The notes: a model not told the origin generated them from the letters alone. A DNA stretch of 64,000 bases from Clostridium tetanomorphum (GCF_017873215.1 NZ_JAGGKA010000005.1:124001-188000), one strand, 5' to 3'; shown: positions 1-10,388, numbered from the stretch's first letter. Numbers and translations are program-made.

Positions 1-734
1 TCTTCCCACTCGTTCTCAAGAACTCTTTTCTCTTCTTCAAATTTATAAGTTTCCTCTCTATCACTGGCTTGGTCAATCTTACTTTGTATTACCTGTATTC
101 CATTACTAAAGTCTTTGTTTATTTGTTTTACCTTATCTTCATGTTTAAGATACTTCTCACAGTAGTGGTATCCTGCCATAAATTTCAGTATACAAAATGA
201 TTCCTTAAAATATTTTTCAATTTTATCAACTATGTAATCTCTTCTAACCTCAATTTCAGAATTTATGACTTCATAAGAAGGAGATTCTGAATTAAATGAA
301 GATAATTGTTCCTCAACATATTCCTCATAGTCTTCATTGTTATCGAAATCACTTGGCTCATATTCTAAACTTTCAAATGTCAAATCATCATTGTGTATCT
401 TATCATACAGATATCTGTACACATACCTTTCCCAATAATCTATACGATATAAAAACTCATCAATTCTTTCATCTGTTACACTTTCATGATCAATATGAAC
501 CTTATAATCGAAATATAAATCATACATGGCAGTTAGCCATATTAATATATCACCTACATCCTCATCTACAAGTCTTGATGTTGCTACTACCGAACTATCC
601 ACTGGCGAATTAAACATTAAAATATTCCACATATCTTCTGCCCAAGACAATTCATAATCATAGTTCCAGAATATTTCTCTAGCATATTCTCTTACATCAA
701 CCCAATTATATCTTCTAATTTGCTGTTCCTTCAT
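1..734 (-). CDS. Acidic protein of unknown function, C-terminal end beyond the window
   Basis: The frame is open without a stop from an ATG at 734 to the window edge, giving 244 residues of a longer protein. A very strong ribosome site (GGGGGGGAG) lies 5 bases before the ATG, and the gene starts 26 bases after the preceding stop. The protein is rich in Asp, Glu, Tyr and Trp, with predicted helices and a Lys/Glu-rich coiled stretch near residues 205-244. I see no catalytic motif. It is the most distal visible gene of the large defence-like operon, so it is probably part of that system. The family is not recognised and the function is unknown. Confidence 0.8.
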   Translation of the reverse strand, partial: MKEQQIRRYNWVDVREYAREIFWNYDYELSWAEDMWNILMFNSPVDSSVVATSRLVDEDVGDILIWLTAMYDLYFDYKVHIDHESVTDERIDEFLYRIDYWERYVYRYLYDKIHNDDLTFESLEYEPSDFDNNEDYEEYVEEQLSSFNSESPSYEVINSEIEVRRDYIVDKIEKYFKESFCILKFMAGYHYCEKYLKHEDKVKQINKDFSNGIQVIQSKIDQASDREETYKFEEEKRVLENEWE

Positions 735-760
735 AATCTCCCCCCCTTTTTTTAAATCTA

Positions 761-1915
761 CTATTCTTCAAAAGCGTCAAAGTCTTCTTTCCAAACCTTT
801 TCTAAATCTTGGCTCTGAAGCATATGTCTTACCTGACCTTTATATACTTTAAGTAATGCGTTCTGCCCATTATCCTGTGCCTCTAACGGTTTTAATGCAT
901 ACTTTGCATACCATAAAGATATTGGTAATGCTTTTTTTTGATCAAAAGTTGTTAGCGAAATGATCTCTGCTGCTAACTGATCGAGTTTTTGGGTATCCCA
1001 ATCTTTTACCCCTCCCATAACCTCCACTAATAACGGTGGAGTGTGACTTCCTGCCTTTATATGCATTCCTGTAAGCCCCATGCTTCTTAATGTTTCAGGC
1101 TCTAATCTATTGTCCTTATTTATTCCATCAAACTGGAATGCAGCGGTTCTGGTTCTTTTGACCAATATGCCCTTTAGTAATCTCTTAATGCCTACATCTT
1201 TTAATTTATTCATATGAATATTTATTTTACCAACAACTTCATCATTGATTTTATCATTAACATATTGGATATTTTCATCTGATAGTGCAAAGACAATTGC
1301 CCCAAATCTTTTGTTACCGACAGAGGCTATCTTAACACCATATTCACTAAAAGGATATATCTTATCTTTATTTTGCTGCCAAAAGTTCTCAATTGTTTTC
1401 TTACATCTTTCATAAAGATTGATGACATCAATCCTATCAGAAAGTGGTGAATCTGCTCTCTCTAGCATCAAAGGTGTATCAACAATTACTAGATCTGGTC
1501 TATCATCATTGCTAAAGATATCTTCTAGTAATTTATAGGCATTTATAATATCTATAAACTTTAACTTCTTCGTTGCATCTAAGTCATCTATTTCATCTAC
1601 ATCAACTATACTATCTTGCTTTGTTTCATAAATAGAATTTCTATCAATTAAAATATCTTGTCTTACTGCACCTGCTACATATAACATGCCACCAAATGCT
1701 TCTGTTGTTTTATTTACCGTGGCTATACCTGATGCCTTAATTGTAAGTGGATCAATTAGGTCAATGTCTCTTATTACTCCGCCCTCTTTTAATATAGGTG
1801 CTATCTTATCAATAAATCGCATTTTTGATGATAATTTAGAAACAGTAGCAGGTAGCCCTAATTGAATGTTGGCTACTATACTTTGGGATATGGGCGTACT
1901 TTTATTCCCACTCAT
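761..1915 (-). CDS. Unknown protein, possibly NurA-like nuclease, of the defence-like operon
   Basis: The protein has 384 residues. Its start codon overlaps the end of the 267-residue gene by 14 bases, so the two are translationally coupled. A central beta strand followed by acidic residues (DLVIVDTPLML, about residues 141-151) and a later strand with a basic patch (GILVKRTRT, about 250-258) recall the layout of NurA nucleases, which work with P-loop translocases. The large ATPase in this operon could be such a partner. This is a fold-level impression only: the classic NurA first Asp motif is not clear. It could be another RNase H-like or a structural protein. The placement in the operon is certain; the nuclease call is weak. 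Confidence 0.55.
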   Translation of the reverse strand: MSGNKSTPISQSIVANIQLGLPATVSKLSSKMRFIDKIAPILKEGGVIRDIDLIDPLTIKASGIATVNKTTEAFGGMLYVAGAVRQDILIDRNSIYETKQDSIVDVDEIDDLDATKKLKFIDIINAYKLLEDIFSNDDRPDLVIVDTPLMLERADSPLSDRIDVINLYERCKKTIENFWQQNKDKIYPFSEYGVKIASVGNKRFGAIVFALSDENIQYVNDKINDEVVGKINIHMNKLKDVGIKRLLKGILVKRTRTAAFQFDGINKDNRLEPETLRSMGLTGMHIKAGSHTPPLLVEVMGGVKDWDTQKLDQLAAEIISLTTFDQKKALPISLWYAKYALKPLEAQDNGQNALLKVYKGQVRHMLQSQDLEKVWKEDFDAFEE

Positions 1916-2705
1916 TTTCTTTGTCCCTTCTTTCTTTAATAACTCTGATAAAAGACTTCAACTTCTTATTTTCAATGTAATCAAATGCCCTTTGAGTTAA
2001 TTTATCATTCTCTATATAATGATTCTGAACAAGTTCATCTGCATATTTAATTAATTCGTCTTTTGAAATATCATAGTTAAAATATTTATTTACCTGTTCT
2101 ATACAGTTTTCTAGTTGAATCCCTGCTGCTTTAAGAATAATTAAGTATGTATGGTTATTATTTAACTGAAAAGGCTCTTTTTCTTTAGGTTTCTCATATA
2201 TTGGTTTTGAGGCTGTAGGAATAAGTAGTTTAAGAAATAGTTCCTGCATTATATCTACTTTTTCAGTTAATCTATAATCTAATAAAGGCAAAGTAATTAT
2301 TGTTATTACTCCCGTACCAGTATTCTTTCTTATATTTATTCCTAGTACATCTCCATCCATAAGGTAAATTACATCCTTAGAATGACCTTCTATTTTGTAT
2401 TCTACTGGTAAACCTTTATATTCTCTTTGTTCTACTTTAGTGATACTTACCCCTACACTTAATTGAAATATTTTGTCCAATTTAATTTCAATCCAAGACG
2501 GTAACAGAATAAGTTGATTATTACGATTTTCCAACCAACTCTCTATCCTAAGAATATCTTGTTTACACATTTTATTTAGAACATAGCCGGGTAAGACTAG
2601 GCACCCTTGGCCTAGTTCACCCAATAATAATTCAGTTGTAGATATGAAGTTACTTAGAATTTTATATTCTGTTCTTTTTTTAAACTCTTCTAAAATATAA
2701 ATCAT
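1902..2705 (-). CDS. Unknown protein of the defence-like operon
   Basis: The protein has 267 residues and starts one base after the ATPase stop codon; its ribosome site (AAGGTG) lies inside the ATPase gene. The first 170 residues look like alternating strands and helices. The last 90 or so, after a Pro/Lys/Glu linker near residue 178, look helical and could be a winged helix. No catalytic motif stands out. Lying between the ATPase and the possible nuclease, with stop and start codons touching or overlapping on both sides, it probably makes a subunit produced in fixed ratio with them. The family is not recognised. Confidence 0.7.
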   Translation of the reverse strand: MIYILEEFKKRTEYKILSNFISTTELLLGELGQGCLVLPGYVLNKMCKQDILRIESWLENRNNQLILLPSWIEIKLDKIFQLSVGVSITKVEQREYKGLPVEYKIEGHSKDVIYLMDGDVLGINIRKNTGTGVITIITLPLLDYRLTEKVDIMQELFLKLLIPTASKPIYEKPKEKEPFQLNNNHTYLIILKAAGIQLENCIEQVNKYFNYDISKDELIKYADELVQNHYIENDKLTQRAFDYIENKKLKSFIRVIKERRDKENEWE

Positions 2706-2706
2706 A

Positions 2707-5700
2707 TTACAACACCTTCACAGTAGACTTAACTAATTTTAGTCCTTCCAACTCTTTCTGTTCTTCTGTATGTTGGGACCAATCTATATCCCCTTCTTTT
2801 ATAACAACAGTTTTAAAGAAATCAAATGTTGTTTTTTTAGCAATCGGAGACTCTATAAAGAACTTTTCTCCTTCATCTCTAAACTCCTTTAATTGATTTT
2901 GAACATTTTTTAATGTTTCAGAGTATTTATCTTCAGTTGGATACAATTGTCTATCAATGCTAATTGAAACTACTTTTTTCCCTACACTTTTTCTAATCTT
3001 ATCCATAACTTTTATAAGGTTATCATCAAACATCATACTTCTTTCATATTTGGCTTTCTCCATTACATTCTTTTTGTGTGATGAGATTAAATCTGCATAA
3101 CCAGCCATGTCTTTAATAGCCTCTTCAAGATATTTTAAGAATTCTTTAGGCTTTTTCATAAGTTCTTGTTCTTTTTCATCTACTCCTTGCTCAAGCCCAG
3201 CATCAACAAAAATCTCTAACCTGTCTGCGTAGGTCTTTAAGTTATTAATGTCAGGAAATGCTTTAACTGATGCTGGAGAGTCATTAAAATAATTTACCCA
3301 ATGTTTCGCTTTTTCTAGTTCATTTTCATAAGTATCTATTATCTCTTTGTATTTTTCATAAATAGTTTTGTATGTTCCTATAACCCCTTTATCACTCCAC
3401 TTTAGATTCTCTTCATCACTTGCATCAATACCTACCTCATTCAAAATATCTTCTATTCTTTCTATTGCACCAATATAGTTACCCATAGAGAGTCTATACG
3501 CCAAACTATCAGATATATTTACCATAGTAGGTAATGTAGACTTCTCCAACTCCTTATAATCAGTTGCATATTCTAACTCCCTAGCACATCTATCTAGTAT
3601 GTTTGTAATTGGAGAGAGAGGCAAAGTGTGTCCTTCATATGTGCTGTGATTCTTTAGTTCCTTTATTTTTTCTCTAGTCATTTTTGATGCAACATTTTTC
3701 AACTTTCCTACAAATTCAAGGAATAACTTTATGTGCCTTACTCTATACCATAAAGGCGTATTTGTATCTGATATATTAAGCCCTTTAACAACTGTTTGAT
3801 TATATGATGTAATAGATTCATATTTTTCCTTATCATATACTTGATTACATAATTCATAAAGTTTATCAATTTTGCCTAATGTATCAGACCAGTTAGCAAC
3901 TGTGTCTTCATTCATATTTAGTAATAGATTCAAGTCAATTTCTTCAATTAAATTCTTAGAAACATCAATATACTTCTCTTTGTATTCTAGTAATTGTCCA
4001 TTAAGGATAGTTAGATAACCACCGTCAATTAATTTCTTCATGTTTTCGATTTCTTTTATACAATCATCTGATAGCCATGCTTCTGCTTCGTTAAGTTTTG
4101 TCTCTAATTTATATTTTGTAATCTTTCTATACATCCCGTCTTCTAAGTATATTAATTTAAGAGATATTAAGAATTTAATCCACTGGTCTAACATCTTTTT
4201 GTAGTTCACTTTCTGGTCACAACTAAAGAAGAAACTCTTAATAAAGTCATACTCTGATTTTTTTGTTTCACCCATGAATTTTAATATATTGATCATACAG
4301 GTAGGTACCCCTATCTCATAGGTGTCATGATCCTTAATGAATAGGTTCAAATCCTTATATCCTTTATTCTCAAGTGCTTTTCCAATAGCGGTATTCCTTA
4401 GATAACTGGATAAATCAGAGAATTCCCCTTCTTTTAACTTTATCTCGTCTTTTTCTCCTAATTCCTCATAGGTTGCATTATTTATAAGCATTGTTGCGTA
4501 TGACCTTGCCATTAATTCTATTTGTGAGTCTTCATGCTTCTTTTGCATTATCGGTCTTATTATCCAGCCCTCACTATCAATTCTTTCAAACCATGATTGT
4601 GCTGCTAAATTAAAATTCTCACGAATCTTATATATCTTTTCTCGGAAGATTGTAGTTGTCTTATTGGAAACCGGTCTAAAATCAATAATCTCTTTATCCA
4701 AAGACATTATTTCTAATATTTCTTTATGCATTCTAGTAATATTACTAAATATTATGCACTTGTATATTTCTGGTATAGTTCTCTTGATTTTATTTTTAAA
4801 CTCATCTGTTAATATAGTGTCAGAAACTACGAAAATAGGATGAACCCCATCTTTCAACAACTTACTATCACCAAGAACATTTAAAACTTTATCCTCTTCT
4901 TTTCCCCAAATAATATCTACAATATTATTTGGATGAATATCAAGAAATGGTCCTTCATTTACCTTTGTTCTTATGATATCTACACCGTCAATATTTGAAT
5001 AAGACTCTTCCAACGGATAAGTTATTTCCAATACCCTTGCTGCTCCTGTCAGAATTCGTCTTACTTCCTTTAATTTATCTTTTCGTACTTCTTCAATTTT
5101 TTCTTCTGCTTTTTTATTAGCATCAGCATCTAAAAGATATCCAAAATCTCCTTTGTCAACTCTATATCTCTTATTTAACCTGTATAAATAAGCAAAGTTT
5201 GGTCCTACATATTCTGCTACTTGTCTATTTTCTCTATTGATTTCATTCTCAATATATTCAAAGATATATTTCGCAGCATCTTCTGCGTCATCCTTTGGAT
5301 ATAAAGTTCTTATCTGATCTAAAAAAGTCTCTTTATCCGCCCCTACAATATACTCATTATCTTTAACATTGAGAGAATAAGTTTTAAGGCTTTTTAGTAG
5401 GATATTCAGGTCAAACTTATTGCCCAAATCATTTATAAACACACTTTCTGTATCCCTCTTATATCCTACTGAAACTAAGAATGATGCTAAGTCATCTTTT
5501 CTTAGTTTTACAATAAAGAATTCCTTAAATAACTTCTCTCCATCTTCTGCCCTACTGTCTAATAACGCCTTTAATTCTGTATCAGCATATTGGAATTTCA
5601 CAACTGGTAATTGCCTTAGCAGTGCATTTTTTATGATATGGCGGTATTGATCATCACATTTTATATATTCAAAAGAATCTTTATCAATAAGTTTTTTCTG

Positions 5701-6759
5701 AAATCTACTGCTCGATTTTATTAGACTTTCAAATATTTCTCCAACATCACTACTTGAATTATTTTTCAGGTACTCATCAACACTTGCCATAATTACATTA
5801 AACCATCCAAAGTTGCCTCCAGCAATTGTATATGCGGCCTCTATAAGTCCATCTGGGTATTTAGGAGCAACTCCTTCAGATTGTAAGTATGCTATATAAT
5901 CAGATATATCAGCAAAAGAATTTTGTGTCATTTCATATAGTTCAGTTCTTCTATCCAATGCTCCAATGTCTTGTATTGAGTCACCTATCACTGGAGAACA
6001 CAATAATAGAAATGATACATCAGGATATTTCTTTCTTGGGTCTTCATGTTTTATAGCCTTTGTTAATATATTAATAGCCTTGCCATCTACTTTTCTTCGG
6101 ATTTCTTCATCTTTTTCGATTCCGTATTTACTGATTTCACCTTCTGTTTCTAATTCATCACATACAATTAGCACATGCTCCATTTGAAATTTCTTGATAT
6201 AATCCAATGCTGCTCTTACTGTTTTATCCAATAAAGATATATCACTTACCAAGTCATCTATATCAATACCATCTGCATTTAAAATATTTTTCAACTTATC
6301 CTTATCAAATCCCATAGGCTCTAAATTGTTCTGTAATTCTTTGATAATCTTTCCTTGGATACTGTCATCAGGCTCATTTGATAAGTAATTTAATGCGGTA
6401 TAAATACCAAACGCAACCCATGTATCCCCAATCAAATAATCATGTGCCATTTGCGAATATCTAATATAAATAGGTAAGACTTTATCAGCAAAATTAGGCT
6501 CAAATATTCTTACATTTTTTTGTTCTCCATCCTCTGTTATAATCCAACCTTTATCTAGTCCCATAGGCTCTGCTACTACTTCAAATCCATTTCTGGACTT
6601 ACCAACACCCCAAACTGCAATCAGGGGGAATATTGTTGCTTTACCTGCTGTTTTCATTGACTTTGTGAAAGACTTAAATATATTATAAAATTCATTCTGT
6701 CCAACCAATGGCTGCATAAGTGGAAATTCACTGGTTCCATCATATGACCAAATAGGCAT
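2707..6759 (-). CDS. Large P-loop ATPase (1350 aa) of the defence-like operon
   Basis: A Walker A motif of the form WGVGKSR sits at residues 50-56, unusually close to the N-terminus. A Walker B-like strand ending in DELE (HVLIVCDELE) lies near residue 200. The remaining 1000 or more residues are mostly helical with charged coiled-coil stretches, mainly in the last 400. I see no DEAD-box helicase motifs, no nuclease motif and no HsdR architecture. Size and single P-loop recall BrxC/PglY of BREX systems, but the sequence around the P-loop differs from the usual BrxC form. A good ribosome site (GAGGAGGAG) precedes the ATG. It is the likely motor or sensor of this operon; the family assignment is open. 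Confidence 0.8.
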   Translation of the reverse strand: MPIWSYDGTSEFPLMQPLVGQNEFYNIFKSFTKSMKTAGKATIFPLIAVWGVGKSRNGFEVVAEPMGLDKGWIITEDGEQKNVRIFEPNFADKVLPIYIRYSQMAHDYLIGDTWVAFGIYTALNYLSNEPDDSIQGKIIKELQNNLEPMGFDKDKLKNILNADGIDIDDLVSDISLLDKTVRAALDYIKKFQMEHVLIVCDELETEGEISKYGIEKDEEIRRKVDGKAINILTKAIKHEDPRKKYPDVSFLLLCSPVIGDSIQDIGALDRRTELYEMTQNSFADISDYIAYLQSEGVAPKYPDGLIEAAYTIAGGNFGWFNVIMASVDEYLKNNSSSDVGEIFESLIKSSSRFQKKLIDKDSFEYIKCDDQYRHIIKNALLRQLPVVKFQYADTELKALLDSRAEDGEKLFKEFFIVKLRKDDLASFLVSVGYKRDTESVFINDLGNKFDLNILLKSLKTYSLNVKDNEYIVGADKETFLDQIRTLYPKDDAEDAAKYIFEYIENEINRENRQVAEYVGPNFAYLYRLNKRYRVDKGDFGYLLDADANKKAEEKIEEVRKDKLKEVRRILTGAARVLEITYPLEESYSNIDGVDIIRTKVNEGPFLDIHPNNIVDIIWGKEEDKVLNVLGDSKLLKDGVHPIFVVSDTILTDEFKNKIKRTIPEIYKCIIFSNITRMHKEILEIMSLDKEIIDFRPVSNKTTTIFREKIYKIRENFNLAAQSWFERIDSEGWIIRPIMQKKHEDSQIELMARSYATMLINNATYEELGEKDEIKLKEGEFSDLSSYLRNTAIGKALENKGYKDLNLFIKDHDTYEIGVPTCMINILKFMGETKKSEYDFIKSFFFSCDQKVNYKKMLDQWIKFLISLKLIYLEDGMYRKITKYKLETKLNEAEAWLSDDCIKEIENMKKLIDGGYLTILNGQLLEYKEKYIDVSKNLIEEIDLNLLLNMNEDTVANWSDTLGKIDKLYELCNQVYDKEKYESITSYNQTVVKGLNISDTNTPLWYRVRHIKLFLEFVGKLKNVASKMTREKIKELKNHSTYEGHTLPLSPITNILDRCARELEYATDYKELEKSTLPTMVNISDSLAYRLSMGNYIGAIERIEDILNEVGIDASDEENLKWSDKGVIGTYKTIYEKYKEIIDTYENELEKAKHWVNYFNDSPASVKAFPDINNLKTYADRLEIFVDAGLEQGVDEKEQELMKKPKEFLKYLEEAIKDMAGYADLISSHKKNVMEKAKYERSMMFDDNLIKVMDKIRKSVGKKVVSISIDRQLYPTEDKYSETLKNVQNQLKEFRDEGEKFFIESPIAKKTTFDFFKTVVIKEGDIDWSQHTEEQKELEGLKLVKSTVKVL

Positions 6760-6801
6760 AAACTTCTCCTCCTCATAACATATATATATTTATAAGAAAC
6801 T

Positions 6802-7857
6802 TTACTTTAAGATTTGTAATTTAATAAGTTGATGATCCCGTTTATCTAAGAGACCTCTACCGTGTCTTGGTTGACCACTTTCATTATCAATAATTTTGAA
6901 CTTGCCTTCCTTAATACCTACCATAAAATACTGATCAATCCACTTATCAACCGACAGTATATTTTCTGGGTCAATTTTTTCTTTTAATTCTTTACCTATT
7001 ATAGATACTGGGAAGAATTCTCTAAAGTCTTTGTGTTCATTAATAATTTCTTGTAATACCTCTAATTCATCATAGTGGTCAAAGTTTAAGAAACTTTCCC
7101 ATACATCACTACTAATTTCTTGCTTAATCTTTGATTTATCTAGTTTAAAAATCCCTATTTCGGTTTCCTTAAACCACTGTAAGTATTCCATCAGTATAAA
7201 GGGTATCTTTATATGGCTTGAAATAGAATTTAATGATGGCTCCTCATTGCTAATTCCTTCAATTTTAATTTCTTCAGTACAAGATATGTTGTATTCTTTT
7301 AACCAAAACTCTCCTACAGAATGTCTAGGATGTTTAGTCATCAAGTTATTTAAATTCGCCTTATCATTCTTATCATAAAAAATATAGTATGTTTCCCCAT
7401 CATACTCTAAATAGGACTTTGACATGTTATTTAAAAAGCCCTTTTCAAAATGTACCTTTGCTCCATTAATCAGTGCATAAAATATACTTCTAACTCTAGG
7501 AGAATATTTTAATAGTTGCTCCATCAAAACAATCTCCCAGCCATTACTATCTTTATAAGTTAATTTAAGTTGAATGGCTTCTTCACTTAACTTATATCCG
7601 TTTGAATCTTTAACAATAAAATGGCATCCTGTGATTTTTAAAACATCATCTTTAAAATCTCCATCAAACAATCCATAAACTTCGTATGAACCATTTAATC
7701 TTCCTTTTCCATCTCTTTTCATGTTAAAGTATGTTTCAGCAATTGTATTTTTATCTTTAACTGGAATTTCGTTAGGCAGATTTTTTATCATTTCTGGCCA
7801 TCTTTCAATTCCATATTGATTATTCCAAAATTTCTCTTTAGAAACTTTTACTATCAT
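6802..7857 (-). CDS. Unknown 351-residue protein of the defence-like operon (a)
   Basis: The start codon overlaps the upstream stop in an ATGA, so translation is coupled to the other 351-residue protein. The sequence looks like a mixed alpha/beta protein. A conserved-looking basic tail near residues 330-340 (QPRHGRGLLDKRD) could contact DNA or a partner. No known catalytic motif was found. The equal length to its neighbour is probably chance, as the two sequences do not look alike. A role in the multi-subunit complex with the methylase and ATPase is inferred from operon position alone. Confidence 0.7.
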   Translation of the reverse strand: MIVKVSKEKFWNNQYGIERWPEMIKNLPNEIPVKDKNTIAETYFNMKRDGKGRLNGSYEVYGLFDGDFKDDVLKITGCHFIVKDSNGYKLSEEAIQLKLTYKDSNGWEIVLMEQLLKYSPRVRSIFYALINGAKVHFEKGFLNNMSKSYLEYDGETYYIFYDKNDKANLNNLMTKHPRHSVGEFWLKEYNISCTEEIKIEGISNEEPSLNSISSHIKIPFILMEYLQWFKETEIGIFKLDKSKIKQEISSDVWESFLNFDHYDELEVLQEIINEHKDFREFFPVSIIGKELKEKIDPENILSVDKWIDQYFMVGIKEGKFKIIDNESGQPRHGRGLLDKRDHQLIKLQILK

Positions 7858-8909
7858 GACATTCTCCTTATTTCTTCTATGTTCTCCTTCAATAAGTTTT
7901 TAAACTTATCTGCATGTTTAATCATAAACACATTACTTGCATATATGATGTCATCCATCTCGGCACTTAACACATACGAATCATCCTTAAACTCAAATAT
8001 ACCTTCATCTATTAACTGAAATAAAAGTTTATCCATTACTGGAACTTTGTCAGGAAATAAGTTAAATCCATTGGTTACACATAGATTATAAACAAAAGTA
8101 TTTAAGTCACTTATCCGAATTTCTACACCCTTTGTTGTCCATGTATGTACCATAACTTCTTGTTGAATATATGGATTATCTGGATTTATTGGCTTGAATG
8201 ACAATCCTTCAAATTGTTCTTTCTTATATTCTTCAATAATCATTCCTAGTACAACTAATATAGTTTTTAATGGGTAAGATAAAATTTTGTTAATTTTAGG
8301 CGTAGATAATTTATGCTTAAATTCAAATGGTGTGAGAGTGTACTTATTCTTTTGTTTTAATGGTTTCAAATCTATGTTTGATGCTACTGTTACACCTTTT
8401 ATCCATATGCTATTAGGGACTTCTCCTAACGGTTGAATATTACTTTCTTTTTCTTCTTCTACCAATTGCATAACTCTTAATAAATTCATAATTTGAAGAT
8501 ATTGGGGATATCCCTTGAAAACTTCAAAAAAGACTTCTCTGATCTCACTTGATCCTTCCTCATTTTGATTTTTCAGATTAAGTGTCCTTTGAGCAAATTT
8601 AGGTATCAAGTTTATATATTCAAATAGTGCTTTACTATCTCCTGAAGCAGCAATTTTTTTTGCTTCTTTATAAGTATTTTGAAGAAGTGCATCCAATACC
8701 TTAGGATGATAGCAAAGTAGAGAAGATATGAAATCTTCTCTTTCTACCTTTCCACTAAATTGAATCCATCTTTTATTAACAACAACTGACTCTCCGTGCT
8801 TTATAAGAAAATCTTTCTCAATTAAATATTTTAGACTACTTGAATATGTTGTTTCACCATAATCATACAAAACATTTAACTTTCTAATGCTCTCTTTTAA
8901 ATTATTCAT
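7854..8909 (-). CDS. Unknown 351-residue protein of the defence-like operon (b)
   Basis: This is a mostly helical protein. The N-terminal 60 residues could form a winged-helix fold (two helices, then a beta hairpin around VVVNKRWIQFSG). The middle and C-terminal parts are rich in Leu and Lys helices without a recognisable motif. It lies between the second specificity protein and the other 351-residue protein and overlaps the latter by 4 bases. Nothing in it suggests a nuclease or methylase, and I do not recognise the family. Confidence 0.7.
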   Translation of the reverse strand: MNNLKESIRKLNVLYDYGETTYSSSLKYLIEKDFLIKHGESVVVNKRWIQFSGKVEREDFISSLLCYHPKVLDALLQNTYKEAKKIAASGDSKALFEYINLIPKFAQRTLNLKNQNEEGSSEIREVFFEVFKGYPQYLQIMNLLRVMQLVEEEKESNIQPLGEVPNSIWIKGVTVASNIDLKPLKQKNKYTLTPFEFKHKLSTPKINKILSYPLKTILVVLGMIIEEYKKEQFEGLSFKPINPDNPYIQQEVMVHTWTTKGVEIRISDLNTFVYNLCVTNGFNLFPDKVPVMDKLLFQLIDEGIFEFKDDSYVLSAEMDDIIYASNVFMIKHADKFKNLLKENIEEIRRMS

Positions 8910-8933
8910 TGCTTCATTTTACCTCCCTTGAGG

Positions 8934-10367
8934 TTATACATTTAATCTACTATAGTCAAAGATTCCCTCAATAAGATCTTCAATATTTTGTTTGGCCTCT
9001 TCGACAAGTTTTTTAGCATTATAAATATTGCTAAGGTATTTAGAAACAAGTTCTCCTATCTCCTGTTGCTTATCTTTTTCAATAATTGGAACTTTAAGAT
9101 TTTGTATAGCAGGTTTCGTTGTATTAGGCCTTACGGAAGAATATGAAGCAGTTTGCCATATTTGTTCTTGCATGATTGGCAACTCAAGTAGTAAGGCCAA
9201 ATATCTTGAATCTATAACATCGCTGTTAACTCTTATCCTTAGACAAAACGAAGGAAATATATATCTTTGAGTATCTTCACAGATATATGCTACTTTTCCC
9301 GTGGTATTTCCACATTGAACTAATAGTATATCATCTTTACTAACCATCTTTTGTTCAGGTACATCTATTGTATTGCTTATATATTTCATATCACTATAAT
9401 CCAGCAAGAGATTGCCTATCATATTTGTAACTCTTATCATAGGATTACCTGTGGTTTTATCAGTATAATCTTCCATTGGCATATATCCGTAATCTACAGT
9501 TCCTATATTCTTTAATTTAGTATGTTTCCGTTGTTGAATATTTTTGTTAGTAACCATGTATTGTCTCTTATAATAATGTGCATCAATACTATCATTTAAA
9601 TCTTCATGTTCTACATAATTATATTTTATTTTCTTTGATTCACTAATCTCATCTTCAAATCCACTCATATCCAGTGCATCATAAATTAACTGTTCAGCAA
9701 TTCTTCTTGATTCTTTTCCTTCTTTCTTTAAAATCTCCGCTTTCCGTATTTTGTCCCCAATATATTGTTGTATTTCTTGAGAGGGTACAGGAATTTTAAT
9801 TTGTCTTACATTATTAATTAAAGTTCTAGGCCTAGAAGCACCACTTTGAAATCTATTTAGAAGTTTATAGTTGATATCTGAATTTAGATAGATTGTTAGA
9901 TAATATGGATCAATATTGCTAGATTCTTTCAATGATACTTTTACAACATCCTGACAAGAGTTGTACTCTGTAGTCGCATCAGTGATGATTGCTGCTGTTC
10001 CTACTCTACCTGTAATAGTTAAAGCAATATCATTTTGTTTAAATTGCGACTTCTTAAACTTTTCGTGTACATGTTGAGGGATGTAGTACATATCATTGAA
10101 ATTCAAAAAACATTCTTCTACATTTTTTACTCTTAGATATGGAATACCATTCTCAACAATCTCCAAATACTTTTCTACCTCAAATCCTGTTACCCTGTTG
10201 ATATTTGCTATGTTCTCAAAAGTATGTATCTTGAAGTTACCGTTACTAAACTTTTGTTCTATTTCCAAATATATTTTTTTATAATATTCAGCAGAAATCC
10301 AATCTAAATCTATATTACCTTCTGAAACCCATGTACTATTAGGTGTCATTAAAGTAATTTCCTCCAT
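8934..10367 (-). CDS. HsdS-like specificity protein with two target-recognition domains (copy 2)
   Basis: The 477 residues fall into two type I specificity halves. Each half is a target-recognition domain (about 1-200 and 245-440) followed by a helical spacer (about 200-235 and 440-470). Typical features repeat in both halves: a strand-turn element such as PYLRVKNV or PMIRVTNM, then a GDI/DDI-type hydrophobic strand, then a conserved IPVPS or VPIIE element before the spacer helix. HsdS proteins read split DNA sites and dock the methylase. This gene directly follows the methylase gene. It is the second full-length specificity gene of the operon, which is unusual. Ribosome site GGGGTGAG precedes the ATG. 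Confidence 0.88.
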   Translation of the reverse strand: MEEITLMTPNSTWVSEGNIDLDWISAEYYKKIYLEIEQKFSNGNFKIHTFENIANINRVTGFEVEKYLEIVENGIPYLRVKNVEECFLNFNDMYYIPQHVHEKFKKSQFKQNDIALTITGRVGTAAIITDATTEYNSCQDVVKVSLKESSNIDPYYLTIYLNSDINYKLLNRFQSGASRPRTLINNVRQIKIPVPSQEIQQYIGDKIRKAEILKKEGKESRRIAEQLIYDALDMSGFEDEISESKKIKYNYVEHEDLNDSIDAHYYKRQYMVTNKNIQQRKHTKLKNIGTVDYGYMPMEDYTDKTTGNPMIRVTNMIGNLLLDYSDMKYISNTIDVPEQKMVSKDDILLVQCGNTTGKVAYICEDTQRYIFPSFCLRIRVNSDVIDSRYLALLLELPIMQEQIWQTASYSSVRPNTTKPAIQNLKVPIIEKDKQQEIGELVSKYLSNIYNAKKLVEEAKQNIEDLIEGIFDYSRLNV

Positions 10368-10388
10368 TGTCTCACCCCATTCATTGTA

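Noticed and set aside
296-613. Plus-strand open frame of 105 codons
   Set aside because: It lies antisense to the partial acidic protein, has no good ribosome site and is rich in His/Leu from complementary codons.
2707-6759. HsdR restriction/translocase subunit
   Set aside because: There are no DEAD-box helicase motifs and no PD-(D/E)XK domain; only one P-loop at the N-terminus.
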